Source: Thermoproteota archaeon (GTDB taxonomy: Archaea > Thermoproteota > Methanomethylicia > Culexarchaeales > B10-G16). From it: DNA of 64,000 nt. A program made the translations under genes and the position numbers. A model generated the notes under the pieces. The model was not told the DNA's origin, ran no database searches, and was given only the letters and a program-made list of their open reading frames with translations. This document shows, one piece after another, positions 51,106-61,313 of this stretch. Positions within the stretch are counted from its first letter, which is position 1; each line of letters starts with the position of its first letter. The DNA is taken from assembly GCA_003649185.1 (NCBI GenBank), contig QMRB01000001.1:1-64000 (forward strand). The letters run 5' to 3'.

Positions 51106-52851
51106 CTAGTTTGATTCTTCTTTCTCCTCCTTCGATGGAGGTAAAACTTTCAGCAATTTATCTTCATACTCAACCTTTCCAGTCTTCCTCCTCGAATATA
51201 TGAGTACTATGATTACCAGTATGATTGGACCTGTGAAGCCTACATGTGGAATGGGGAATGCACCCTTCATAAGAAATGGATAGATGAATATGAAGCCGAA
51301 AAATATGTTGACGAACTGTGGAATGGTAGCCATCAAATATCTGCCGTAATATGAGAAGAGAAAAGACCAGCTTGCCGCTATTAAAACAAGTGTTAAGTAT
51401 AGGAGGGTTCCACCCATTATAAAACCATATCGCTCAATTATCTGGGGAACTGAGAGGGAAAATCTATCTATAATTGTAAAGAGGGGGAGAAACAGGAAGG
51501 AGGTTAAGAGAAGCCAATACAGAAGTCTAATTAGCATTTGGAATTCTGCCTTAACATACGTTAGATAAATGATTGCCAGTATTAGAATTACTGGAAGGAG
51601 GAGGTTTCCGCGAATAAGTTGGATTTGAGTTGCATATGATTCATCTTCGCCGTGTCCACTTAAACCATAGATTTCGAAGCCGCTTGGAAGAATGGAGAAT
51701 AAGAGAATTTTGTCTCCGGACATTATCCATGGAAAGCCTGCTAAGGCAGGTCTAAAATAGGTTAACCCATTACAGTTCAACTTGTAGAAGGAAATGTTAA
51801 TCAGTGGAAGGGAAAGGCTGTAGATTAAAGGTGATGGAGCCGATTGCTCCGAGCTTTTTCTAAACTTTGAGTTTAAAAAGTTGACCATTATATTTATGAA
51901 TTTTCCTTCTAAAGATGAACCGCTATTTGGAAGTATATAGAGATATTTTTCGCTGGAAACTATATGGCTGAAAGTTTTATTATAGGATTCTAAGGGGAAA
52001 TATTCATCATTCGTTGAAGATATTAGCAGTATGGGTTTCTCGATTAAATGTGCATAAATGAGGGGATCGAAGTTTGAGTAGATGTTTCGAAGAATTCTGC
52101 TGTTTAAACCTATATTCCATGGAATAAGAGAATTTATCAGTCCACCTGATGAGAGAGCCATGATGAAATCTCCACTTGAGAAAACAGTTACAATGAGTTT
52201 AACATCATCATCTAATGCTCCAACAATGTAGGCTATGAAACCTCCAACATCATATCCACATATACCGATTCTTTCAGGATCGATGAAACTTAAATTTTCC
52301 GTGAGGAGAAAGCTTCCTCTCACAGCCATTGAAGCATAGAAAAGAAAGTTATCCTCAACGTTATCTTCTGTAAATAATGTTTCAATGGAGGTGCAATTTG
52401 AAGTTTTACCATAACCTGGCAGATCGATGAGAAGCACTGCATATCCGTTATTTGCAATATTTAGAGCTACATCCAATAAAATGTCGCTCCAACCTTTAAT
52501 TCCATGTAAAATTAGAAGCAATGGAAGATTCCTATTATTCTTAGGGTAAACTAGGTAGCCATGCACTTTAAATTTTAAATTGCTTTTAAAGTTTACCCAA
52601 TAATTTAATTCGACAAACCAGAACTCCCTCCCAGAATAATATGCAGTCTCATTTGAAACCAGTTGAAAGCCGGTTAAAGAGACATGGCAAATACTATACC
52701 AATCTTTGAAGTTTAGGATAGAGGAGTTTAAAGCTTCATCATTCAACTCCATCATCTTCATAGGTGACGGTGAAAAAATTGACCATAAGCTGAATAACCC
52801 TGAAATTATAATTAAAATTGATAGTGTTGCAGTTGTAAGTCTACCTGCCAT
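51106..52851 (-). CDS. Alpha/beta-hydrolase domain fused to a multi-pass membrane domain
   Basis: A 581-residue protein. One N-terminal helix (7-26) leads to an extracellular alpha/beta-hydrolase (about 60-345) with oxyanion motif ILHGIKG (114-120) and nucleophile elbow GICGYDVGG (196-204). The residue at the nucleophile position is Asp201, not Ser. About six membrane helices follow (roughly 405-560), then a charged tail. Asp elbows occur in epoxide hydrolases and haloalkane dehalogenases, but here the rest looks like prolyl-peptidase or acyl-hydrolase relatives, so it may be inactive or use a different chemistry. Substrate unknown. Confidence 0.7.
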   Translation of the reverse strand: MAGRLTTATLSILIIISGLFSLWSIFSPSPMKMMELNDEALNSSILNFKDWYSICHVSLTGFQLVSNETAYYSGREFWFVELNYWVNFKSNLKFKVHGYLVYPKNNRNLPLLLILHGIKGWSDILLDVALNIANNGYAVLLIDLPGYGKTSNCTSIETLFTEDNVEDNFLFYASMAVRGSFLLTENLSFIDPERIGICGYDVGGFIAYIVGALDDDVKLIVTVFSSGDFIMALSSGGLINSLIPWNIGLNSRILRNIYSNFDPLIYAHLIEKPILLISSTNDEYFPLESYNKTFSHIVSSEKYLYILPNSGSSLEGKFINIMVNFLNSKFRKSSEQSAPSPLIYSLSLPLINISFYKLNCNGLTYFRPALAGFPWIMSGDKILLFSILPSGFEIYGLSGHGEDESYATQIQLIRGNLLLPVILILAIIYLTYVKAEFQMLIRLLYWLLLTSFLFLPLFTIIDRFSLSVPQIIERYGFIMGGTLLYLTLVLIAASWSFLFSYYGRYLMATIPQFVNIFFGFIFIYPFLMKGAFPIPHVGFTGPIILVIIVLIYSRRKTGKVEYEDKLLKVLPPSKEEKEESN

Positions 52852-52914
52852 TTCAACCTAAAATACCTATTCTAGAACTATTAATAAAGGTTTATGAAAC
52901 ATTATATTTTAAAT

Positions 52915-54147
52915 TTAGGGATTCGATTTTAAAGTTTCCTCCAATCGCAACCTCCAAACTCTATATTCACGTATAGTTGAAAGTGAGAGAGCCATTAGCA
53001 GATTGCTGAAAAGGAGAACGTTTATGACGATGCTTAAGATAACGTTGAAGTATGGTAGACCATACTGGAAGGCCATTACCCCGATAACTGCCGATGTCAA
53101 TCCCCGTCCAAAAGCGGAAGCTATAACTTTAGATTCCCCGCCGAAACCTATCTTAAACGTTAAGATTGAAATTATTAGGAAGCGCATTAGAAAGAGTATT
53201 CCCGTAACCATTAAACCGAAAGCCAACTCTACTATAGCATTAAAGGAATATGTGAGGCCTAGAAGAACGAAGAAGAAGGATCTAATAAGAAAAAGTATCT
53301 CCGAATTGAATCTTTTAATCAACTCTTCTATTGGAAGTATATCGGAGAAAGTTATTTTAATGTTGAAGAAGGAGGTTATCTTCTCACCGTTACTTAAAGT
53401 TAAACCGAAAATCCAGGAGGCTAGTGCACCGCTTCCACCTATAATTTCAGTAAGAGAATAGACGAAGACTAGGAAAGCTAGAGTTAACATGTAAAGGTAA
53501 TCTTCCCTCTTAAGCAAGTTGACTATTATAAGCCATACAATCCCCAATATGAATCCTGCAATAATTCCTGATGAAAATTTAGAGCTTAACAATATGGCTA
53601 GACTGCCTAAAGGCACATTGAAGTTATAGTAGTCTATTGCAGATAAGGCGACAATTACCGATAGAATATTGGTTAAGGTGAGTTCAAATGAGAGGAAGAG
53701 AGTGTTCTCCTCCTTTACTGGAAGCCTTCTAATGAGCACCATAAGTGGAACTGAACCGCTACATGATATTGCCGATGCAATGATGACGGAGAGAACCCAT
53801 CTAATATGTATAAGATATTTGAAAAAGAAGGATACAAAGATCAAGTTGAAGATGAAGAGGATTAAAATTACGAATAGAGATTTTTGGCCATCCTTTAAAA
53901 TTTTATCTATATTCATTCTTAAACCACTATCGAATAGTAGAAGGGCAAGTGAGAATGGAGCCACATATGGAAGAATGGAGTAGACGGAGCTTGCATCCAC
54001 CAAATGGAGATATGGACCTATAAGAAAGCCGAGGAGAAGAAGGAAAACTATGTCAGGTATATTTGTCCTTCTGAAAAGCAGAAAGCCGAAGAAGCCTAAA
54101 AGCATAATTAGAATAGCAGTGTAAAAGGTGAATAGAAATGCTTCCAT
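52915..54147 (-). CDS. CPA-family cation/proton antiporter
   Basis: A 410-residue membrane protein with 11-13 helices of the NhaP/KefB type. The pattern FGFLLFRRTNIPDIVFLLLLGFLIGPY at the start and DSGLRMNIDKILKDG match the family; the ASAISCSGSVPLMVLI stretch sits where CPA1 proteins carry the ion-binding aspartates, and here that spot has Ser-Cys-Ser instead of the common ND/TD pair. It likely moves Na+ or K+ against protons. GGGTAGGG lies right before the ATG. Confidence 0.8.
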   Translation of the reverse strand: MEAFLFTFYTAILIMLLGFFGFLLFRRTNIPDIVFLLLLGFLIGPYLHLVDASSVYSILPYVAPFSLALLLFDSGLRMNIDKILKDGQKSLFVILILFIFNLIFVSFFFKYLIHIRWVLSVIIASAISCSGSVPLMVLIRRLPVKEENTLFLSFELTLTNILSVIVALSAIDYYNFNVPLGSLAILLSSKFSSGIIAGFILGIVWLIIVNLLKREDYLYMLTLAFLVFVYSLTEIIGGSGALASWIFGLTLSNGEKITSFFNIKITFSDILPIEELIKRFNSEILFLIRSFFFVLLGLTYSFNAIVELAFGLMVTGILFLMRFLIISILTFKIGFGGESKVIASAFGRGLTSAVIGVMAFQYGLPYFNVILSIVINVLLFSNLLMALSLSTIREYRVWRLRLEETLKSNP

Positions 54148-54215
54148 CCCTACCCATCCATTCTAATTGACAAGATAAAGTATTGAGTCTAGAATATTTA
54201 TATGTTAAATGGCTT

Positions 54216-54611
54216 TTAACGGGCTGTGATAAAGGATCTATCTGCAAAATGCTTCTCCACTTTCTTCGGCTTCAATTTTTCAACGATATAGTCGAAGGCG
54301 ATGCTCGGATCGCTATGCATGCCACAAGTATAAACGTCAACTGTGGCATATTGATATTCCGTCCATGTGTGGATTGCTATATGGCTCTCTACAACTAGAA
54401 CTATAACTGAAACTCCTCCTTTTTCTCCTCCAAACTTCCATGATTTTACATCCCATACTGTCATATTGGCTTTCTCTGCAGCCTCCACCGTTATTTTTCT
54501 AAGCATGGTTTCATCTGCCAATGCAGCTTCATCACAGTAATATAAATTTCCATAGACATGTCTACCGAAGATTCCGCGTGTAGGATTCTTCATTTCCGCT
54601 TTTAGAAGCAT
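54216..54611 (-). CDS. S-adenosylmethionine decarboxylase family (SpeH/ArgDC type)
   Basis: Pyruvoyl enzyme of 131 residues for polyamine synthesis. The precursor cuts itself between Glu75 and Ser76 in VVESHIAIHTW, and the serine becomes the pyruvoyl group; Cys96 in VDVYTCGMHS and His81 complete the site. In some Crenarchaeota a close paralogue works as arginine decarboxylase, and only one copy is in this window, so either activity is possible. A TATA-like TATTTAAAT lies at 54621-54629. The start may be the second ATG (54593), given the TATA distance. Confidence 0.85.
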   Translation of the reverse strand: MLLKAEMKNPTRGIFGRHVYGNLYYCDEAALADETMLRKITVEAAEKANMTVWDVKSWKFGGEKGGVSVIVLVVESHIAIHTWTEYQYATVDVYTCGMHSDPSIAFDYIVEKLKPKKVEKHFADRSFITAR

Positions 54612-54655
54612 ATGCAGGTATATTTAAATCTTGCTGAAAGATGAAAACTATTACT

Positions 54656-54973
54656 TCATTTTAGAAGCCACTTTAAAGGGATATCTTGCCATCCATCACC
54701 CGGCTTTCTCCTCCTAATTGTAATTGGAAGAATTCCCTTTTCAAGTTCAAGTCTAGCTATCTCCAACGGATCCTTAACATTTTCAGGTAAGGCTATTAAG
54801 ATTGGGGCGCCCATGGAGATTTGGAGAGCTCTAGCCCCTATAATTCTCGCCCGTTCATATCTGGTTAATTTTGGAGGGCCAACTATGATACGGCTATTCT
54901 TCTCTCCATTCACCATCGAATTGTCGGCGGGAAAATTTATGTCAACATCAACCGGAGGATCAGCTTCTATCAA
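54656..54973 (-). CDS. rpoK: DNA-directed RNA polymerase subunit K (Rpb6 homologue)
   Basis: Small core subunit of archaeal RNA polymerase. The C-terminal 70 residues carry the family core [20 protein letters not shown], then ILIALPE, then [21 protein letters not shown]. The first 30 residues are an acidic, flexible arm as in eukaryotic Rpb6. The TTG at 54973 is supported by AGGTGA 7 nt upstream; an internal ATG (MVNGEK) at residue 20 is the alternative. Total 105 residues with the long start. Confidence 0.93.
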   Translation of the reverse strand: MIEADPPVDVDINFPADNSMVNGEKNSRIIVGPPKLTRYERARIIGARALQISMGAPILIALPENVKDPLEIARLELEKGILPITIRRRKPGDGWQDIPLKWLLK

Positions 54974-55132
54974 TTCAACCTCACCTTCTAAATGAAATGA
55001 AACATGGAAACACTAATTTGAAGTACATCATCACACCTCTTTTCCTCTTCAATAAGGCTAAAGAAAAAACTTGTTTTAAATATATATTATTTATGTTTAT
55101 ATTTCATGTGGTGTTGAAGGGTGGAGAGAAAA

Positions 55133-55327
55133 ATGGAAGATGTAAAGGTTGCAGCGGCAATACTTACAGTTACATCTATAGTTCTAATACTTCTTAGAAT
55201 GCTTTCCAAACCGATATTCAACTTGAACTTTGAAGTTCTCCTAATACATTCTGCAACCATTTCATCCATCATAACCTATATTTATCTAAGGCGAAGATTG
55301 AAGAGGAAAAAATGGCAGACAAACTGA
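55133..55327 (+). CDS. Small membrane protein, 64 residues
   Basis: Two hydrophobic segments (about 5-24 and 33-52) with a basic C-terminal tail (RRRLKRKKWQTN), suggesting a two-helix inner-membrane protein. The ATG is preceded by GGTGGAGAG at 5 nt. The long AT block TTTTAAATATATATT about 50 nt upstream is a probable promoter. The adjacent intergenic stretch 54974-55120 holds no other gene. Family unknown. Confidence 0.6.
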   Translation: MEDVKVAAAILTVTSIVLILLRMLSKPIFNLNFEVLLIHSATISSIITYIYLRRRLKRKKWQTN

Positions 55328-55402
55328 AACAAATATATTCAAATTTCATTTAATCAATTTAATGGAGCATTAGAAAATCGAAGTGATTGGAGGAGGATTT
55401 AG

Positions 55403-55645
55403 ATGAATCTACTGTTCATCGGCTTCCTCTTAATCGTAGCAGGCTTCATAGTCATATTTCTTGGATTTTTAATCGGATTTTTGAAGGGGGAAGGTAAAAG
55501 TGAAGGGGGAGGAATAATTCTGATAGGCCCCTTCCCGATAGTTTGGGGGTCGAATTCCAGAATTGCTACTATAATGTTAATCGCCACATTAATCATCATG
55601 ATAACCATATTAATATTTATGATGGGAGGTTTCATTGAATGGTGA
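55403..55645 (+). CDS. DUF131 (TIGR00304) family membrane protein
   Basis: An 80-residue protein with two membrane helices (about 5-26 and 55-75) joined by a loop containing EGGGIILIGPFPIVWGSN, the hallmark Gly-Pro-Phe/Pro segment of DUF131. The family is archaeal and unstudied. The 3' end overlaps the next gene, which carries the same domain behind a zinc module, so the pair is a tandem duplication with domain gain. Spacing and overlap imply one transcript. GGAGGA lies 7 nt before the ATG. Confidence 0.8.
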   Translation: MNLLFIGFLLIVAGFIVIFLGFLIGFLKGEGKSEGGGIILIGPFPIVWGSNSRIATIMLIATLIIMITILIFMMGGFIEW

Positions 55646-56082
55646 AATGCGAAATATGCCATATAAACGATGCAAAATATGTCTGTTCAGACTGTGGAAG
55701 AAAGGTTTGTGAAAACTGTTTCGATCCATACTCATGGCTATGTATTCAATGCCTCGAAAAAAGAAAACCTACAAAGCTCTTAACTACGTATGGTGAGGAG
55801 AGAAAAATGAACAGTACATATCCAATTATAATGAAAAGCACCATAATCGGATTTATAATGATCTTTATTGGAACCATTATTATAATGTTCTCATCGCTTC
55901 TCATGGGAGGAAAATTTTCAACCGGAATTATAATATTTCCCTTCATCCCACTGCCTTTGATCATTGGAACTGGACCAAACTCGGAAATTCTAATTGTAAT
56001 GGGACTTTTAATGGTGATTTCAATAATACTTATAATGATTATTTATTGGAGAATGGGAAGAACTGATTCACTTAACATATAA
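55639..56082 (+). CDS. Zinc-binding module fused to DUF131 membrane domain
   Basis: A 147-residue protein. The first 45 residues hold CEICHIND, CSDCGRKVCENC and CIQC, a B-box-like double zinc module. The remainder (about 65-140) has two helices and the DUF131-type loop IIIFPFIPLPLIIGTGPNSE. The start overlaps the upstream DUF131 gene by 7 nt. The zinc module is similar in style to the CxxC modules of the HerA-like protein at 26-29 kb. The 3' end overlaps the convergent methyltransferase gene by 15 nt. Confidence 0.8.
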   Translation: MVKCEICHINDAKYVCSDCGRKVCENCFDPYSWLCIQCLEKRKPTKLLTTYGEERKMNSTYPIIMKSTIIGFIMIFIGTIIIMFSSLLMGGKFSTGIIIFPFIPLPLIIGTGPNSEILIVMGLLMVISIILIMIIYWRMGRTDSLNI

Positions 56083-56532
56083 GTATATTTTATGGGTTGT
56101 CCAGATATCTGGAACGACGTCTACTCTGACAGGGTTCCAGCCGGGAACCTCAAAGTCATGGGACACTATTCTAACGCCATTCTTCAATTCACGCTCCAAT
56201 TTAGGTTTTAAACGCTCATTGACGCTTGTCAGCAGATACATGGTGACGACGTCAGCTTCACTTATATCAACATCGAAAAAGTTTCCCTCGATAATTCTCA
56301 CCTTTCCATTTAAACCATACTTGTTGATTTTAATTTTAATTTGCTCCACTAGGTTGTGCCGAATCTCCACGCCGACAGCTCTAGCTCCAAACTCTCTGGC
56401 AGCAATGAAGAGTATTCTTCCATCACCGGCACCTAAATCGTAGACGATTTCGCCGGGTTTAACTTGAGCCAACTTTAACATTCGTCTAACAACCATCTCC
56501 GGAGAAGAGACGAATGGTACATCGTAGAACAT
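56068..56532 (-). CDS. Class I SAM-dependent methyltransferase
   Basis: A 154-residue Rossmann-type methyltransferase. Motif I is VYDLGAGDGRILFIAAREFGA, acidic motif II is AVGVEIR, and motif IV is EADVVTMYLLTS. The short form resembles archaeal protein lysine methyltransferases such as the aKMT group (which methylates many proteins), but the target cannot be certain. The start has GGTGGG 2-3 nt upstream of the ATG. Confidence 0.85.
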   Translation of the reverse strand: MFYDVPFVSSPEMVVRRMLKLAQVKPGEIVYDLGAGDGRILFIAAREFGARAVGVEIRHNLVEQIKIKINKYGLNGKVRIIEGNFFDVDISEADVVTMYLLTSVNERLKPKLERELKNGVRIVSHDFEVPGWNPVRVDVVPDIWTTHKIYLYVK

Positions 56533-56622
56533 TGCCCACCAAGAAGAAATTCGAAATATAAGATTTATCTTTTCCGTTAGACAACTTTAAATCACATATT
56601 AAGCATTAAAATATTTGAGATT

Positions 56623-57066
56623 ATGGGTTTCAAGAAACTTGAAAAGAGACTTGAAAGAATAGAATACTTATTGGAATATCTTTCAAGGGAAATCGAGACT
56701 ATAAAAGGCATACTTGGACTGGCAGGGGAAGGGATACTTGCACCTATAGAGGGAAGTATAAGAACACAGCGGGTTATAACGGAAAGCTATAGGAGAATTC
56801 TATCCCTCGAGAAAATTATTCGTGAAGGAAGAATAAAGGATAAAATTTCAAGGGAGATTTTGAGAATACTCGTATATATTGGACCTATGAACATCTCCCA
56901 GATAACTAGGGAGCTTAAAAAAAGGAGGGGAAGAGCGTCTAGAAGAATTGTTTCCGAGAAGCTTAGAAAGCTTAAAGGTATAGGTATTATAGAGTTGGAG
57001 GAGAGGGGAAGAGAGAAAGTATATAGATATGTGTTGGACAGGAAATGTTCAGAAAAAGACAAATAG
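56623..57066 (+). CDS. Coiled coil plus winged-helix protein
   Basis: A 147-residue protein: an N-terminal heptad region (MGFKKLEKRLERIEYLLEY) for dimerisation, a linker, and a C-terminal winged helix (about 80-145) with ILRILVYIGPMNISQITREL, a basic recognition region KKRRGRASRRIV, and a wing REKVYRYVL. Likely a DNA-binding regulator. No target is evident. The gene is 41 nt ahead of a small helical protein, possibly in one unit. Confidence 0.65.
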   Translation: MGFKKLEKRLERIEYLLEYLSREIETIKGILGLAGEGILAPIEGSIRTQRVITESYRRILSLEKIIREGRIKDKISREILRILVYIGPMNISQITRELKKRRGRASRRIVSEKLRKLKGIGIIELEERGREKVYRYVLDRKCSEKDK

Positions 57067-57106
57067 ATTATTCAATGTGAACAATTAAGTATGAAATGGT
57101 GGAAAA

Positions 57107-57466
57107 ATGGGAGAAAAATTTGAAGATGTAGAGGAGCTTAAAGCAGTGTTCTCAGCTATAGGAGAATTCATCGACAAAATACCTAAACTGATAAATGAAA
57201 TCTTCTCAGCACTATACGATCCTGAGATGGGTAGAAAGATCGGTGAAAACATTGCAAGCTATTATAAGGCTTTAAAGGATAGTGGAATTCCAGAAGAAAT
57301 GGTGGTTAAATTAACCGAGAAATATGCTGTGCAGATTTCAACATTCATGGATCAGCTGAAAGAGATAATAAGGGGAATTGGAATGAGAAAGGGATTTGAA
57401 AAAGAAGAAGTGAAGAAGGAGCTGAGAAGAGCCTTTGAAAAAGAGAAGGAACAGCGGGAGACATGA
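57107..57466 (+). CDS. Small helical unknown protein
   Basis: A 119-residue, mostly helical acidic protein beginning MGEKFEDVEELKAVFSAIGE. No cysteine, signal or membrane segment. The helix IASYYKALKDSGIPEEMVVKL followed by a basic tail suggests a binding role. I do not recognise the family. GGTGG lies 5 nt before the ATG, and the next gene starts 1 nt after its stop. Confidence 0.6.
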   Translation: MGEKFEDVEELKAVFSAIGEFIDKIPKLINEIFSALYDPEMGRKIGENIASYYKALKDSGIPEEMVVKLTEKYAVQISTFMDQLKEIIRGIGMRKGFEKEEVKKELRRAFEKEKEQRET

Positions 57467-57467
57467 T

Positions 57468-57734
57468 TTGCCTTCAAAGATAGAAACATTCATATTTTTT
57501 TCAAAAATATTATTAAAATTTTTAAAATTTCAATTTTACCTAACAATTATAAAGATAAAAGTAAAGTTGAAGAAGAGAAAGTTTAGAAGAGTATTGATTA
57601 AAACTTTAGGTGAAAAGGGAATTCCACGAAGAACTGCAAGAAATATAGGTGGGAAAGTAGCTGACAAAATAAGTTTTGAAGAGATTTTGAGTATACGCAG
57701 ATTTCTCGGAATGCTTAGAAGAGAACTCCATTAA
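57468..57734 (+). CDS. Small basic unknown protein
   Basis: An 88-residue protein starting at TTG 57468, chosen because GGGAG lies 7 nt upstream and the start follows the preceding stop by 1 nt. The first half is hydrophobic then basic (KIKVKLKKRKFRRVLIKTLGEKG), the second has IPRRTARNIGGKVADKISFEEI, a short helical pattern. It may bind nucleic acid or the membrane; this is speculation. Family unknown. Confidence 0.5.
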   Translation: MPSKIETFIFFSKILLKFLKFQFYLTIIKIKVKLKKRKFRRVLIKTLGEKGIPRRTARNIGGKVADKISFEEILSIRRFLGMLRRELH

Positions 57735-57788
57735 AACTGAATATAGAAAAGTTTGTTAGGAAGTATGTATATTACAGGTTGAGGAGAA

Positions 57789-58190
57789 ATGTATAGGGTA
57801 AATCCGAACATTCTAAAAAATATTGAGGCTTGGATTGAAGGACAGAAAAGATTTCTAGAATATAGTAGGAAAAGCGAGGAGATTTTGAAGAATGCAGATA
57901 GACTGTCACTTATGATAGCTGCTAGAACCGCCTGCAGCCAGATCATAAAGACCATAAAGGGATTCGATGCATGGCTTCAAAACCCACTGGTGATAGGTTT
58001 AATGCCTCATAAAATGTTAAAGGAAGTGCAGGAGAGGCTGTGGAGGATAATGTATGAGCTTACATTATTCGACATAGAACATACTGGCAAATATAAGGAG
58101 CATTTGAAGAAGGTGATAGAGGAAGGAAAGGTTCTGCCTCCACTTCCCACCGAGGAGAAGGAGGAGAGAACTCTAACATATACGAGATAG
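57789..58190 (+). CDS. DUF2153-like archaeal protein
   Basis: A 133-residue soluble helical protein. The region MIAARTACSQIIKTIKGFDAWLQNP and MPHKMLKEVQERLWRIMYEL resembles the archaeal DUF2153 family of unknown function. A charged C-terminal tail (PLPTEEKEERTL) follows. GGTTGAGGAG lies just before the ATG. It ends 3 nt before the convergent DUF488 remnant. Confidence 0.65.
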   Translation: MYRVNPNILKNIEAWIEGQKRFLEYSRKSEEILKNADRLSLMIAARTACSQIIKTIKGFDAWLQNPLVIGLMPHKMLKEVQERLWRIMYELTLFDIEHTGKYKEHLKKVIEEGKVLPPLPTEEKEERTLTYTR

Positions 58191-58193
58191 AAG

Positions 58194-58590
58194 CTACAGT
58201 ATATGGATAACTTTGAAGCCTAGAAGGTTAAGAATCATAGCAATATATTTTCTATGGCAATATTTTGGATCTTTCTCCAAGCATAAAAGGCATATTGGAG
58301 CATAAATTAAGTTGTCAATCAGTTTGAAAACACCCTTCCAAAAAGGATAAGTGGACATGTATTTTAAGTATCCGCCGCTTCTAAATCCACCCAGGAGATC
58401 TCCAAGCCACATATATGATATGCCGTTCAATTTAAGCGAATATGACAATGATTCCCAGCTGAATCAGGATTCTTAGAATGTGGGAAACGACGCACATCAA
58501 TAACTAAAATTATCCTATAATCCTTCAATTTTCAATTAAATTTTGAAGGGATAGATTCGAATAGCTTAAAGTATAAATAAAGGCTTCCAT
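58194..58590 (-). pseudogene. Frameshifted DUF488 gene
   Basis: The intact C-terminal part (58194-58448) has the DUF488 core WLGDLLGGFRSGGY and LCLEKDPKYCHR. Upstream, two earlier pieces continue in other frames: EAFIYTLSYSNLSLQNLIEN from ATG 58590, then KDYRIILVIDVRRFPHSKNPD. In each junction one T is missing (AATTG for AATTTG; GATTC for GATTTC). Restoring both gives one full protein of about 133 residues. It starts 2 nt after the arcadin-like gene, so the two were an operon. Two separate T losses in one small gene favour decay, but sequencing error at T runs must be excluded. Confidence 0.7.
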
Positions 58591-58592
58591 AT

Positions 58593-58940
58593 TCACTTGG
58601 ATTTAGAGCTTTTATCAATTTTAATCTTCGAACTGGAGATTACAATGGTTATTGTTTCTCCAACTTCCGGTTTCGGGTCGAGAGCTTCCCATTCATCTTC
58701 ACTCAGCCAAACTGTAAGCCTTGGAAGCGAAACGGAACTTGGAGGCTGTACAGGCATCATCCTCAACACCTGCTTCACTATTGGGAGAACTTCCCTAGCC
58801 ATCTCGGAGTCTCCACTGGAATAGAAGACTGGTGGTGGAAGATCATGCTCCTCCACAAGCTCAATTTTAATTCTCCTCACACCTTGCGGAAAATTTACTA
58901 TCGACTTACTTGAAACCGTCGCTGTAAATTTAACCTCCAA
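58593..58940 (-). CDS. Probable arcadin-1 (crenactin-associated protein)
   Basis: A 115-residue protein from TTG 58940 with GGGGTG 5 nt upstream. The order VRRIKIELVEEHDLPPPVFY, then EVLPIVKQVLRMMP, then PRLTVWLSEDEWEALDPKPEVGE matches my memory of arcadin-1, encoded beside crenactin in archaea with an actin-type cytoskeleton. No crenactin gene or other arcadin is in this window. This match is from memory and not tested. It precedes the DUF488 remnant. Confidence 0.5.
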   Translation of the reverse strand: MEVKFTATVSSKSIVNFPQGVRRIKIELVEEHDLPPPVFYSSGDSEMAREVLPIVKQVLRMMPVQPPSSVSLPRLTVWLSEDEWEALDPKPEVGETITIVISSSKIKIDKSSKSK

Positions 58941-59051
58941 AATAACACCCCAATCAAATAAAGATAAATCAAATATATGAATGTAATCCATTGAACGAAA
59001 AATTTATCTTAAAATAGTTCGAAAACAACGGGAAGTAATAAGAGATGGTGA

Positions 59052-61310
<2,259 letters not shown>

Positions 61311-61313
61311 ATT

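Noticed and set aside
54997-55197. Open frame of 66 codons on the plus strand
   Set aside because: It covers the AT-rich promoter region and part of the next gene in another frame; no ribosome site and no protein-like composition.
56120-56145. GGGTTCCAGCCGGGAACC inverted repeat resembling a tRNA arm or terminator
   Set aside because: Within the methyltransferase coding sequence (PGWNPVRVD); the pairing reflects codons, with no tRNA context.
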